Source of the DNA: Angustibacter luteus
GTDB lineage: Bacteria; Actinomycetota; Actinomycetes; Actinomycetales; Angustibacteraceae
DNA: 64,000 bases
Assembly (NCBI RefSeq): GCF_039541115.1
Contig: NZ_BAABFP010000007.1
Coordinates: 336,290-400,289, forward strand
Reading direction: 5' to 3'
Below the pieces are notes generated by a model. The model was given only the letters and a program-made list of their open reading frames with translations, was not told where the DNA came from and ran no database searches. Shown here one piece after another: positions 24,833 through 33,385 of this stretch. Each line of letters opens with the position of its first letter. The stretch's first letter is position 1. A program made the translations under genes and the position numbers.

Positions 24833-25254
24833 CGGGCGCCACCGCGGTTGATGCGCTCGACCGAGCGGGCCATCTCGATGGCCAGGCGCTCGTCGCGCTC
24901 GTCGTCGTCGATGAAACCCAGGGGCGTCGAGGCCGTGCGCGTGCCCGCGGCGACGCGCTCCGGCGATCGGAGCAGCAGGTCGGACAGGTGCTCGGCCAGG
25001 ACGGCGAGCTCGTTCTCCGCGAGCGCCCTGACCGTGTCCCGGGCGAGCTCAGTGCCGAACGCACCGGCACCGGTCAGGACCGAGCGCACGCTCTGGATCC
25101 GCTGCAGCACGTGGTCGCGCTCCTCGCGGTAAGCCCGAGCCTGAGCCTGCGGGGACACCGGGAACCGCACCGGACCGGCTGCGGCCCTGCTCGCCCGGTC
25201 GTCGATCACGTGCGCGAGAGACGACGGGAGCGGCGCGGCCGCGTCGGTGCTCAC
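24829..25254 (-). CDS. Early phage protein next to the excisionase-like gene
   Basis: 141 residues, GTG start. Mostly helical, with RAYREERDHVLQRIQSVRSV around residues 40-59 and a C-terminal acidic-basic helix. Lying second in the lytic operon it could be a regulator or replication accessory, but I see no recognisable domain. Confidence 0.68.
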   Translation of the reverse strand: MSTDAAAPLPSSLAHVIDDRASRAAAGPVRFPVSPQAQARAYREERDHVLQRIQSVRSVLTGAGAFGTELARDTVRALAENELAVLAEHLSDLLLRSPERVAAGTRTASTPLGFIDDDERDERLAIEMARSVERINRGGAR

Positions 25255-25442
25255 GCCGACTCCCGGCCGGCAGCGAGCGCCTCGACGTCCGACCGGCGAA
25301 TCAGGAACGCGCCGTTGGGACCGGGCAACTGCCCAACGGCGCGGAGCTTGCCGGCCTGGATCATCCGGACGACCGTGCGGCCGCTCTTGCCCAGGCGGAG
25401 ACCGGCCTGAGTGCTCGTGAGCAGTTCCTCGGTTTGAGTCAT
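25251..25442 (-). CDS. Excisionase/Cro-like helix-turn-helix protein
   Basis: 63 residues. LLTSTQAGLRLGKSGRTVVR followed by MIQAGKLRAVGQLPGPNGAF and IRRSDVEALAAG is the winged MerR-like fold of the excisionase family. It is the first gene of the leftward early operon and is divergent from the repressor, so it may bind both att arms and the operator, acting as Xis, Cro or both. Its ATG (25442-25440) lies inside the large palindrome 25435-25469, which implies strong repression in the lysogen and perhaps self-control. Confidence 0.85.
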   Translation of the reverse strand: MTQTEELLTSTQAGLRLGKSGRTVVRMIQAGKLRAVGQLPGPNGAFLIRRSDVEALAAGRESA

Positions 25443-25469
25443 AGCCTCAGACTGTGAGGCAATGACTCA
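25435..25469. promoter_or_regulatory. Large palindromic operator over the start of the excisionase-like gene
   Basis: Arms GAGTCAT-A-GCCTCA and TGAGGC-A-ATGACTC flank GACTG; with one extra outer pair, 14 of 15 positions per arm are complementary. It covers the excisionase-like start codon and sits just downstream of a TTGACA box on the same strand. It is the best candidate for repressor binding. The nested inner and outer arms may be two half-sites each bound by a dimer. Confidence 0.75.
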
Positions 25470-25473
25470 TGTC

Positions 25474-25479
25474 TGTCAA
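25474..25479 (-). promoter_or_regulatory. Perfect -35 box TTGACA of the leftward lytic promoter
   Basis: TTGACA on the minus strand reads into the operator. The -10 would fall about 17 bases on, inside the palindrome, although no good TATAAT match is seen there. Repressor binding at the palindrome would block it. Confidence 0.55.
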
Positions 25480-25549
25480 GAACCCATCGCGATAGATTTC
25501 TCGTTCAGAGAGGTTGACGCATGTCAGACGTGTGCCCCATCATGAGCGC

Positions 25550-25896
<347 letters not shown>

Positions 25897-25942
25897 AACG
25901 AGGGAAGAGGTTACCAGCCAGATGCCGTGACCCTGAAATCGG

Positions 25943-26149
25943 TCAGGCCTCGTCCCACCAGGCCTGCTCGGGGGCGCCCTCGGCGTCCAGGATCTGCTGG
26001 CTGTCCGGGCCCTGGGGCTCGGTGAGGTCCATGAGCAGCGACAACGGCACGTGCTCGCCGAGCAGGTCCTTGACGGTCTCCGCGGGCTCCATGATCGCGA
26101 CGTGCTCGGCGATGCGGTCCGAGGGTGCGGCGGGCTTGCTGTCGTGCAT
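25943..26149 (-). CDS. Small conserved acidic protein (68 aa)
   Basis: First chromosomal gene outside the prophage. ATG 26149 has GGGAGG six bases upstream. The sequence is acidic with no Cys and no membrane span (VAIMEPAETVKDLLGEHVPL, ending PEQAWWDEA). It lies upstream of tRNA-Lys on the same strand. I do not recognise the family; such short acidic proteins are common in actinobacteria. Confidence 0.7.
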   Translation of the reverse strand: MHDSKPAAPSDRIAEHVAIMEPAETVKDLLGEHVPLSLLMDLTEPQGPDSQQILDAEGAPEQAWWDEA

Positions 26150-26350
26150 GTCGGCCTCCCTTGTTCGGTGTTCTCGCGGCCGGGGTCTCCGGCCTGCTAG
26201 TGAATGATCGGCATGTCATTTCGCCGACTTGACCGATCTGCGACTCGAATGGATGTGATCTGCTTCGCACTGCAACTAGCCGTCGGAGGCGATGAGTCGA
26301 GATCGGGAGGACAGTCAAGACACCGACATCCCCGAACGAGAGGAGCCGTC

Positions 26351-26734
26351 GTGCTCCAGGACTCGAAGGCATTCAGCGGTTTCGCCGTGGACGACGTCGA
26401 GCGGGCGCGGGCCTTCTACGTGGACGTGCTCGGGCTCGACGCGAGCATCGACGGCGAGATGGGCCTGCTGCGGCTCAACCTCGGCGGCGGGCTCTCCGTG
26501 CTCGTCTACCCGAAGCCGAACTACGTCCCTGCCACCTACACCGTGCTGAACTTCCCCGTGCCGGACGTGACGGCCACCGTGCGCGGGCTGGCCGAGCGCG
26601 GCGTCCAGTTCACCCGGTACGACGGCTTCAGCCAGGACGAGGACGGCATCGTTCGCGGGCAGCCCGGACCGGCCATCGCCTGGTTCACCGATCCCGCCGG
26701 CAACATCATGTCCGTGCTGGAGGCCAGCGACTGA
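26351..26734 (+). CDS. VOC-family protein (glyoxalase/bleomycin-resistance-like)
   Basis: 127 residues from GTG 26351; AGGAG lies five bases upstream. One vicinal-oxygen-chelate domain with two beta-alpha-beta-beta-beta repeats: GFAVDDVERARAFYVDVLGL at residues 9-28 and the second half NFPVPDVTATVRGLAERGVQ from about 66, ending WFTDPAGNIMSVLE. The family binds a divalent metal and covers isomerases, dioxygenases and drug-binding proteins; the substrate cannot be named. Confidence 0.85.
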   Translation: MLQDSKAFSGFAVDDVERARAFYVDVLGLDASIDGEMGLLRLNLGGGLSVLVYPKPNYVPATYTVLNFPVPDVTATVRGLAERGVQFTRYDGFSQDEDGIVRGQPGPAIAWFTDPAGNIMSVLEASD

Positions 26735-26804
26735 CCGGCGCTCCCCGGCATCGCGCCACGGCTTCCTGCGATGGGCTCCACGTCCATTCGGGCCTCGCCC
26801 TGGC

Positions 26805-26810
26805 TAGGGT
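26805..26810 (+). promoter_or_regulatory. -10 box (TAGGGT) of a leaderless gene
   Basis: TAGGGT lies seven bases before ATG 26818, indicating that the transcript starts at or next to the start codon; no ribosome-binding site is present. Confidence 0.55.
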
Positions 26811-26817
26811 GGCGCGC

Positions 26818-27441
26818 ATGTCGTCGCTGGTGGAGCGCCTGGGTCCCACGGCGATCATCAGCTTCCGGACCAACCCCGCCGGCGTCCCGGCGACCCTGGT
26901 GACGAGCCCCGGAGCCTCGTCCGCGCAGTCGGCGTTGACCTACCAGCTGTCCGGGCCCGTGCCCGTCCTCCCGGCTCGGGCCGAGACCGTGCACTGCCTC
27001 AGCGGGGCCGGCAACTGGTCCACGACCGTGCGGGAGGTTCGCCCCGACGTCCTGCTGCTGGATCCGCCGCCGTGGCTGGTGCGCAGCCAGCAGCGCAAGG
27101 CCGTGCGCGTCGAGGTGTCGGTCCCGGTGACGCTGGACAAGGGGCGCGGGCCGGTCGCCGCCCGGCTGGTCGACCTGACTGCCGGCGGCGGCGGCGCCGT
27201 CCTGGAGGCCGCGACTGCTCCGCTGGTGGGTGCGCAGGTGAGCGTCCGGCTGCCGACCGGCGCCTCGCTCGTCGCCACCGTCCGTTCCCGGCGCGGCCAC
27301 GACCACCGGCTCCTGCGGGTGGTGGGCCTGGAGTGGACCGATCCCGATGCGTCCAGCGCGCACTGGATCGAGCGTGAGGTCGCCCGCGCGACGCGAGCGG
27401 CGGGACGACCTCGCGCTCAGGCCAGGGAGAACGGCGGGTAG
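26818..27441 (+). CDS. PilZ-like domain protein
   Basis: 207 residues. Residues 95-120 contain RSQQRKAVRVEVSVPV, and DLTAGGGGAVLEA follows around 122-134; the RxxxR and (D/N)x(S/T)xxG pair is the c-di-GMP-binding signature of PilZ. The N-terminal 90 residues look like a YcgR-N-type beta domain (AETVHCLSGAGNWSTTVREV). It may sense c-di-GMP and act on motility, wall or export systems, none of which lies nearby. Its 3' end overlaps the convergent DUF4389 gene by 25 bases. Confidence 0.75.
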   Translation: MSSLVERLGPTAIISFRTNPAGVPATLVTSPGASSAQSALTYQLSGPVPVLPARAETVHCLSGAGNWSTTVREVRPDVLLLDPPPWLVRSQQRKAVRVEVSVPVTLDKGRGPVAARLVDLTAGGGGAVLEAATAPLVGAQVSVRLPTGASLVATVRSRRGHDHRLLRVVGLEWTDPDASSAHWIEREVARATRAAGRPRAQARENGG

Positions 27442-28076
27442 CGGTCCGTGACCAGCAGGAACGCGTACGCCTCGACGCGCAGCCACCAGCGGCCGACGCC
27501 GACCACGAAGTCGAACAGCCCGCGCGGGTAGCGGCCGGTGAACAGGATCGCGAACCAGGCGATCACGACCGCGAAGAAGGCCGCGATGGACAGGAAGAAC
27601 AGCGCGATCAGGTGCGGGATCGCGAGCAGCCACTTGACCAGCGGCAGCCAGCGGTTGAGGTCACCCTCGACGTCCGGGTAGTCGACGTCCAGGTGGACGC
27701 TTTGCTCCTCCACCGTGGACGGGTAGGTGTCCGTGAGCAGCGCGAAGTACGCGCCGACGCGGGCGCTGAAGCGGGCGAGCTCGAGCGCGAAGTCGAACCA
27801 CCAGCGCGGGTAGCGCCGGCGGAACAGGATCATCAGCAGGGTCGCGAGGAACAGGCCGGCGCCGATGCCTCCGCTCGTGGTGCTCACGACGTTCCCGGCC
27901 TCGTCGTAGACGGTCCTGGTAGCGCCGGTGGTGAGCACGCCGATGACGATCGCGATCGGGATGACCAGGATGAGACGGAAGGCGGTCTTCACCCGGTCGA
28001 GCCGTTCCGGGTAGTCGACCTGCAGGCGTGCCGCGAAGCCGGGGGAGGGCAGGACGGGCGGGCCGGTGTCAGCCAT
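27417..28076 (-). CDS. DUF4389 membrane protein
   Basis: 219 residues. Two similar halves, each with membrane spans and an RYPRWWFDFALELARFSARV or RYPRGLFDFVVGVGRWWLRV motif (about residues 88-107 and 182-201), typical of DUF4389 proteins. Four spans in total: roughly 30-52, 70-84, 145-160 and 162-180. Function of the family is not known. No partner gene stands out. Confidence 0.85.
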   Translation of the reverse strand: MADTGPPVLPSPGFAARLQVDYPERLDRVKTAFRLILVIPIAIVIGVLTTGATRTVYDEAGNVVSTTSGGIGAGLFLATLLMILFRRRYPRWWFDFALELARFSARVGAYFALLTDTYPSTVEEQSVHLDVDYPDVEGDLNRWLPLVKWLLAIPHLIALFFLSIAAFFAVVIAWFAILFTGRYPRGLFDFVVGVGRWWLRVEAYAFLLVTDRYPPFSLA

Positions 28077-28162
28077 GGCGGTCAGCTTTCTGTCGTGGGA
28101 CCCCGGTGTACCGCGGCTGCCGTCCCACGTCTAGGTGGTGATCGCTGCGGCCGGGAGGACGG

Positions 28163-29455
28163 TCAGGCCAGGGCGTAGTAGCGCAGCCACAGGTAGACCC
28201 AGCTGACGGCGACGGTGACGGTCGCGACGACCAGGCCGTACCTGGTGAAGCGCCAGAACGAGATGGGGTGACCGTTCTTGGCGGCGATGCCGATGATGAC
28301 GACGTTCGCGCTGGCGCCCACGGCCGTGGCGTTCCCACCCAGGTCGGCGCCCAGGGCCAGCGCCCACCACAGGGCGCGGGCCGGGGGCGCGTTGCCGCCG
28401 GCCTGCACGAGGTCCTGGACGAGTGGAGCCATGGTGGCCACGTACGGGATGTTGTCCACGATCCCGGACAGGACCGCAGAGCCCCAGAGCAGCACGGACG
28501 ACGCGAGCAGGTACCGGTCGCCCACGGCGTCGGTGACGGCGGAGCCGAGGCGGCCGATGACGCCGACCTCGACGAGGGCGCCGACCATGATGAACAGCCC
28601 GACGAAGAAGACCAGGGTGGCCCACTCGACCTCCTCGAGGAACTGCGGCGGGTCGAGCCCGGACAGCGCGACGAGGGCGCCGGCCCCCAGCAGGGCGACG
28701 AGCGAGGGTTCGAGGTGCAGCGCCGAGTGCGCCACGAACCCGATCATCACCGCGGTCAGGACGACGCCGCAGCGCACCAGCAGCCGGCGGTCCCGGATGA
28801 CCTCGCGCTCGTCGAGGGCCATCAGGGCCGCGACCCGGTCGGCGTCGTAGGTGAAGGCCGAACGGAAGAGCACCCGGCACAGCCCGATGAACACGACGAC
28901 CAGGACGACGACGACGGGCAGCAGGTGCACGAGGAAGTCGTTGAACGACAGGCCGGAGCGGCTGGCGATGATGATGTTCGGTGGATCGCCGATGAGCGTG
29001 GCCGTGCCGCCGATGTTCGACGCCATCGCCTCCACGATGAGGAACGGCACCGGCGCCAGGGCCAGGCGTTCGCAGATCAGCAGCGTGACGGGCGCCATCA
29101 GCAGGACCGTGGTGACGTTGTCCAGCAACGCGGAGGCGACGGCCGTGATGACGATGAGCATGACCATGGTCGGGAAGGGGCGCCCGCGGGTGCGCTTGGC
29201 CGCCCAGATCGCCAGGTAGTCGAAGACCCCGGTCTGCTTGACCACGCTCACGATGATCATCATCCCGAGCAGCAGGAAGATGACGTTCCAGTCGACGCCG
29301 GTGCGCTCGCTGTAGAACGCGACGTGCGCGTCGACGACCCCGAGGAGCACCATGCCTGCCGCGCCGGCCAGGGCAGCGGCGACGCGGTGGATCCGTTCGG
29401 TCGCGATCAGCACGTACGCGGCCACGAACACCGCGACGACGAGGACCTCGGTCAC
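28163..29455 (-). CDS. ArsB/NhaD-type ion transporter
   Basis: 430 residues with about 11-12 membrane spans. Signature segments: ALLDNVTTVLLMAPVTLLIC near 110, then GGTATLIGDPPNIIIASRSG near 150 and, in the second half, SGIVDNIPYVATMAPL and GGNATAVGASANVVIIGIA; the repeated 'DN...' and 'G(D/A)(P/S)N' hairpins mark the ion-transporter superfamily (ArsB, NhaD, P protein). Substrate (arsenite, Na+/H+ or organic anions) cannot be set from these motifs. It is coupled by a 4-base overlap to a CBS-domain protein that may gate it. Confidence 0.88.
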   Translation of the reverse strand: MTEVLVVAVFVAAYVLIATERIHRVAAALAGAAGMVLLGVVDAHVAFYSERTGVDWNVIFLLLGMMIIVSVVKQTGVFDYLAIWAAKRTRGRPFPTMVMLIVITAVASALLDNVTTVLLMAPVTLLICERLALAPVPFLIVEAMASNIGGTATLIGDPPNIIIASRSGLSFNDFLVHLLPVVVVLVVVFIGLCRVLFRSAFTYDADRVAALMALDEREVIRDRRLLVRCGVVLTAVMIGFVAHSALHLEPSLVALLGAGALVALSGLDPPQFLEEVEWATLVFFVGLFIMVGALVEVGVIGRLGSAVTDAVGDRYLLASSVLLWGSAVLSGIVDNIPYVATMAPLVQDLVQAGGNAPPARALWWALALGADLGGNATAVGASANVVIIGIAAKNGHPISFWRFTRYGLVVATVTVAVSWVYLWLRYYALA

Positions 29456-29910
29456 GAGGGCAGCAGGTGCTCGAGCAGGCGGCTGACCGTGATCGCCCCG
29501 ACCACGTGCCGCTCACCGTCGTCGTCGACGACTGCGACGACCGGGCTGTGCATGCGCGCCATGACCGCCGCCACCTCCAGGCTGGTCGCGTCGGCGTCCA
29601 CGACAGGCAGCTCGTCCACGTCCTGCGGGCGCGGCAGGAGGTCGCGCACCGTGCTGGCGACCAGCTTGTGGCACAGGTCGTCCGCAGCCTGTTCGTCGAG
29701 GGCGCCCGCCAACCCAGGGTCGTCCTGGATGTAGCGCGGGATCAGGAACCGCAGCACCTGCGAACCCGGCAGGATCGTGTACGGGCGGCCGCCGGCGTCG
29801 CAGACGATGAGGCCGGGCAGGCGTTGCCCCGCCATGGCTCGGGCCGCGGACATCGCCTCGTCGTCCAGCGAGACGATCGGGAAGGGTTCGGCAAGTTCTC
29901 TGGCGCGCAC
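29452..29910 (-). CDS. Two-CBS-domain protein
   Basis: 152 residues from GTG 29910. CBS pair at residues 1-60 (ELAEPFPIVSLDDEAMSAAR) and 90-150 (DVDELPVVDADATSLEVAAV, then VVGAITVSRLLEHLL). CBS pairs bind adenosine nucleotides and regulate enzymes or transporters. Its end overlaps the start of the ArsB/NhaD-type transporter gene, so nucleotide-dependent gating of that transporter is the simplest reading. Confidence 0.88.
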   Translation of the reverse strand: MRARELAEPFPIVSLDDEAMSAARAMAGQRLPGLIVCDAGGRPYTILPGSQVLRFLIPRYIQDDPGLAGALDEQAADDLCHKLVASTVRDLLPRPQDVDELPVVDADATSLEVAAVMARMHSPVVAVVDDDGERHVVGAITVSRLLEHLLPS

Positions 29911-30084
29911 CTGAGGCTCCTGGTCTCGGACAGCAAGCAGACGTTGCCGACCAGACTTCCCGGCGCACCACCTGGCACCCTAGCGCAGCGGGGGCGACGG
30001 GCTCCTTGACCTGCGCCAGGTACCCGGAGCACCGTGGGGTCCGGTCGCCGCCGTGTGCCGCGGCCGCAACCGAGGGAGACGTGG
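29911..30084. other. Divergent intergenic region
   Basis: Between the minus-strand CBS gene and the plus-strand VOC gene; it should hold both promoters, but no clear -35/-10 pair, tRNA or repeat is seen. Confidence 0.4.
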
Positions 30085-30552
30085 ATGAGCAGCCCACCGG
30101 TCCGGCCTGGGGAGATGAGACTCGAGGTCGTCGTCCTACCGGTCTCCGACGTCGATCGGGCGAAGGACTTCTACGAGACGTTGGGGTGGCGTCTGGACGC
30201 CGACCTCGTCGTCCACGACGGGTACCGGGTGGTCCAGCTGACGCCTCCGGGCTCCGGCTGCTCGATCATCTTCGGTGTCGGGGTCACCTCGGCCCCAGCC
30301 GGCTCGGGTGAAGGCCTTCAACTCTCCGTCTACGACATCGACGAGGCGCGGGCCGACCTCGTCGCCCGCGGGGTCGACGTCAGCGAACCGTTCCATGACG
30401 TCACGGGCATCTTCCATCACGCGGGGACCGAGGGACGCCTGGACGGCCCTGCCCCAGGACGTTCCGACTACGGCTCGTTCGCGTCCTTCTCCGACCCGGA
30501 CGGCAATGGCTGGCTGCTCCAAGAGATCAAGACCCGGTTGCCGGGTCGCTGA
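30085..30552 (+). CDS. VOC-family protein 2
   Basis: 155 residues from ATG 30085 with GAGGGAG upstream. VOC repeats: VVVLPVSDVDRAKDFYETLG at about residues 15-34 and LSVYDIDEARADLVARGVDV at about 83-102, ending SFSDPDGNGWLLQEI. Metal ligands H/Q and E are in the expected places. Slightly longer than the neighbour at 26351 and unrelated beyond the fold. A short gene follows that often pairs with this subfamily. Confidence 0.85.
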   Translation: MSSPPVRPGEMRLEVVVLPVSDVDRAKDFYETLGWRLDADLVVHDGYRVVQLTPPGSGCSIIFGVGVTSAPAGSGEGLQLSVYDIDEARADLVARGVDVSEPFHDVTGIFHHAGTEGRLDGPAPGRSDYGSFASFSDPDGNGWLLQEIKTRLPGR

Positions 30553-30562
30553 GGAGTTCCGC

Positions 30563-30730
30563 ATGGGCACGACCTACGAGTCCGCGAGCGATCTCGCCCA
30601 GGCCCTGCGGCGGGCCGCGGCCGCGCACGGCGAGCACGAGGAGCGAACGGGCGAAGCGGATCCGGACTGGCCGGACTGGTACGCGCTCTTCATGGTGCGT
30701 GAGCGCGCTGGCGAGGAGCTGCCGACGTAG
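30563..30730 (+). CDS. Small protein following VOC gene (55 aa)
   Basis: ATG at 30563, ten bases after the VOC stop, with GAGGAG upstream. Sequence ALRRAAAAHGEHEERTGEAD then DWPDWYALFMVRERAGEELP. The 'dW..WYA.ym..E..G' pattern is typical of short proteins encoded directly after VOC proteins in actinobacteria. Probably functionally linked; mechanism unknown. Confidence 0.78.
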   Translation: MGTTYESASDLAQALRRAAAAHGEHEERTGEADPDWPDWYALFMVRERAGEELPT

Positions 30731-30739
30731 CGGTCGCCG

Positions 30740-32476
30740 TCAGAGGTCCAGCACGAGGGCCGTGGTCGGCTGGGACGAGCAGATCAGGAGCTCGTCGTCA
30801 CCGGGCGTCTCGAGGGGTGGCGTCGCGTACGACGCCGCCCCGGACAGCACGGCCGTGACGCAGGTGTGGCAGACGCCGCTGCGGCACGACCACTGCGTGG
30901 GCACGTCGCACGCCTCGGCGAGCTCCAGCACCGACCCGTACGCGTCCGACCACGCGGCCGTCAGGCCCGAGCGGGCGAAGGTCACCGGGGGCCCGGCGCC
31001 GGGTGCGCCGGCTGGTTGATGCGGGCGCGGCGCGAGCGCCCCGACCACGCCGGGGTTGATCGGCGACCGCGACCCGAACCGTTCCGTGTGGATACGAGCG
31101 GGAGCGATGCCGACCCCCGTCAGGGCCTGCGCGACGTCGTCCATGAACGGCTCTGGGCCGCACAGGTACGCGTGCGCATCGGACGGCAGACCCAGACCCG
31201 CGATGACCTCGGCCGTGAGCCGCCCCGTCCGGACCCCCGAGTCCGGCGCCAGCGGCTCTGCCGCAGAGGTGTAGAAGACCAACGAGTGCACCGACGACAG
31301 CCGGCCGAGCAGGTCGGCGACCTCCGCGGAGAAGGCATGGCTGTCCGCGTCGTGAGCGGTGTGGACCCACCACACCACGCGCCCGCTCTGGTCCCGCACG
31401 AGTCGGTGCAGCATCGCCAGCAGGGGCGTCTGGCCGATGCCTGCGGAGATGAGCAGCACCGGGTCGGAGCCGTCGTCCAGGGTGAAGTCACCTCTCGGCG
31501 CCGCGACCTCGAGGTGGTCTCCAGGTCGCAGGTGCGCGTGCAGAAAGGAGCTGACGAGACCGCGCTCCTCACGCTTCACGCTGATCCGGTAGGCGCCGCC
31601 GTCCGGGTCACCCGACAGCGAGTACGACCGGACCTGGGCGGGGTCGCCGTCCGCGCCGGGCACGCGGACGCCCAGGAACTGACCCGGCAGGTACGGCGGC
31701 AGTGCGTCGTCCGCGACGAACCCGAACGAGGTCACCGTTGTGCTCTCGGCGACCACGTCGGCGACCGTCAGGCGACGAAAGCCCGGCCAGGCAGGGGTGG
31801 GAGCGACCTGCACACCCGCTGGGGCCGCCCCCGCGCCGCCCTCCACCATGCTCCGGAACGACTCGCGCCAGCCGGGGCTGAGGGCTGGGATGTCCATCGC
31901 CGCTCGCAGCTGCTCCACCTCGTGGCCGGGCAGGTAGAGCAGGGCATCGACGGCGGCCACGCTCAACGCCCGCGGGTCGCGCCAGGTGCGCACGATCCCG
32001 TCGCCCGCCGTCACGCGACCCTCGGTCAGGACGCGGAGGTAGAACCCCGGACGGTGGTGGGCGACCAGCAGCGCCGGGAGCTGGGGTTCCCCCATCCGCA
32101 TCCCCACCCGGAAGCAGGTGACGCGGGGCTGGCTGACCTCGAACTCCGCCCCACCGATCCGGTAGCGGTCACCGATGCAGACCTCGTCGTCGCCCAGTCC
32201 CTCGACCGTGAAGTTCTCGCCGAACGCGCCGTACGTCAGGTCGTCCCGTCCGAAGAGCTTCTGCCAGTGCCGGTAGGAGTCGATCTGGTAGACCAGCACG
32301 GCGCGCTGCTCGCCGCCGTGCCCCACCAGGTCACCTTGCCCGTCGCCGTCGACGTTCAGCCGGCGGACCAGGCGCGACCCCGCTACCGGGCTCTTCCAGA
32401 CACCCGTGTGCACGGTGCGTCCGCGCCACGACACGTCCTTCGGCAGCCCGACGTTGACCGACAGCAGTGTCGCCAT
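30740..32476 (-). CDS. MOSC-reductase-ferredoxin fusion protein
   Basis: 578 residues from ATG 32476. Three parts: MOSC/YiiM-like domain (residues 1-215; GDGQGDLVGHGGEQRAVLVY, PRVTCFRVGMRMGEP), FAD/NAD(P)H reductase (about 225-470; RSYSLSGDPDGG binds FAD, ISAGIGQTPLLAML and YLCGPEPFMDDV bind nicotinamide), and a C-terminal plant-type 2Fe-2S domain (CRSGVCHTC with a last Cys in LLICSS). The MOSC domain binds sulfur or molybdenum cofactor; the rest passes electrons. It may reduce N-hydroxylated or oxidised substrates. Full length with all key residues. Confidence 0.9.
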   Translation of the reverse strand: MATLLSVNVGLPKDVSWRGRTVHTGVWKSPVAGSRLVRRLNVDGDGQGDLVGHGGEQRAVLVYQIDSYRHWQKLFGRDDLTYGAFGENFTVEGLGDDEVCIGDRYRIGGAEFEVSQPRVTCFRVGMRMGEPQLPALLVAHHRPGFYLRVLTEGRVTAGDGIVRTWRDPRALSVAAVDALLYLPGHEVEQLRAAMDIPALSPGWRESFRSMVEGGAGAAPAGVQVAPTPAWPGFRRLTVADVVAESTTVTSFGFVADDALPPYLPGQFLGVRVPGADGDPAQVRSYSLSGDPDGGAYRISVKREERGLVSSFLHAHLRPGDHLEVAAPRGDFTLDDGSDPVLLISAGIGQTPLLAMLHRLVRDQSGRVVWWVHTAHDADSHAFSAEVADLLGRLSSVHSLVFYTSAAEPLAPDSGVRTGRLTAEVIAGLGLPSDAHAYLCGPEPFMDDVAQALTGVGIAPARIHTERFGSRSPINPGVVGALAPRPHQPAGAPGAGPPVTFARSGLTAAWSDAYGSVLELAEACDVPTQWSCRSGVCHTCVTAVLSGAASYATPPLETPGDDELLICSSQPTTALVLDL

Positions 32477-32535
32477 CGCCTCGCACCTTCCGCTCGGTGA
32501 TCGTGCTGTCGTGCGGAATCCATCATGCTCTCGGT

Positions 32536-33174
32536 TCAGGGGTGCTCGGCGTACCAGCTCTCGTGGATGCTCCGGCGCATCACAGCCCGCTGTCGGGCCT
32601 GGTTGAGGATGCCGACGAGCGCCAGGACCAGCACCAGCAGCGACCAGACCCAGCCGTTGTCGACGGTGCTGGTGAAGTCGCCCCTGGTGAAGTCCGCGGA
32701 GTTCAGCGAGCCCACCAGCAGCATCACTCCGCCGACCACGCCGACGGCGCCCGCGAACGAGCTGAAGACCACGAGCACGATCATCGGCATGTTGCCGACG
32801 ATCGACACCAGGCCGAGGACCAGTCCGACGACCAGGCCCACCAGCACGGCCACCCAGCTCCAGTCGATGCCCAGGGCAACGACCAGCCCTGAGCCGATCG
32901 CGAAGCCGAACGCGGCCATCGCGAGCGTGACGGCGACGTAGTAGTAGAGGTAGGCGAGGAGTGCGAAGACCACCGCGAACACCAGGCCCAGCACCCAGCC
33001 GAGGACCGTGCCGAGGAACCGCTCGTCGGCGAGCTCGGCGACGAGTCCGGCGCCGAAGGCGAACCCGGTGAAGAAGCCCCAGACGGGGATCAGCAGGCGC
33101 AGCACGAACTGGCCCGCGAGAAGCATGGCGCCGCCGGCGACGATCGCCAGGAGGCCCAGGATGATGTCTGCCAT
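32536..33174 (-). CDS. DUF4203-type multi-span membrane protein
   Basis: 212 residues, ATG 33174 chosen as the first in frame just before a hydrophobic stretch. Seven membrane spans (first at 4-22, last ending near 187) with small glycine-rich turns, matching the TM7S3/TM198-like DUF4203 family. A cytoplasmic tail follows (NQARQRAVMRRSIHES). Function is unknown. The gene stands alone between tRNA-His and the MOSC-fusion gene. Confidence 0.85.
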   Translation of the reverse strand: MADIILGLLAIVAGGAMLLAGQFVLRLLIPVWGFFTGFAFGAGLVAELADERFLGTVLGWVLGLVFAVVFALLAYLYYYVAVTLAMAAFGFAIGSGLVVALGIDWSWVAVLVGLVVGLVLGLVSIVGNMPMIVLVVFSSFAGAVGVVGGVMLLVGSLNSADFTRGDFTSTVDNGWVWSLLVLVLALVGILNQARQRAVMRRSIHESWYAEHP

Positions 33175-33239
33175 GGAGGCAATGTAGGGCGGATAGCCCT
33201 CTCGATCTGCCCGACATGACGGAACGGCGTCACCAGTGG

Positions 33240-33313
33240 GGTGAGTGACGGGACTCGAACCCGCGACATCCGCGACCACAACGCGGCGCTCTACCAGCTG
33301 AGCTACACCCACC
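33240..33313 (-). tRNA. tRNA-His (anticodon GTG), CCA encoded
   Basis: Acceptor GTGGGTG/CACTCAC with an extra 5' G (33313) pairing with C73 (33240), as required for tRNA-His. Anticodon loop TTGTGGT contains GTG; T-loop TTCGAGT. TGG at 33237-33239 on the plus strand encodes the 3' CCA. Confidence 0.97.
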
Positions 33314-33385
33314 ACGTGCATCGGTCCGGGCTCTCGCCCGCACCGCGGCGACCATCGTACCGGCTCCGAAGGAGTGCTCGGGACA

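Noticed and set aside
30866-32500. A 544-codon open frame opposite the MOSC-fusion gene
   Set aside because: High GC leaves antisense frames open; the real gene shows all three domains with catalytic residues.
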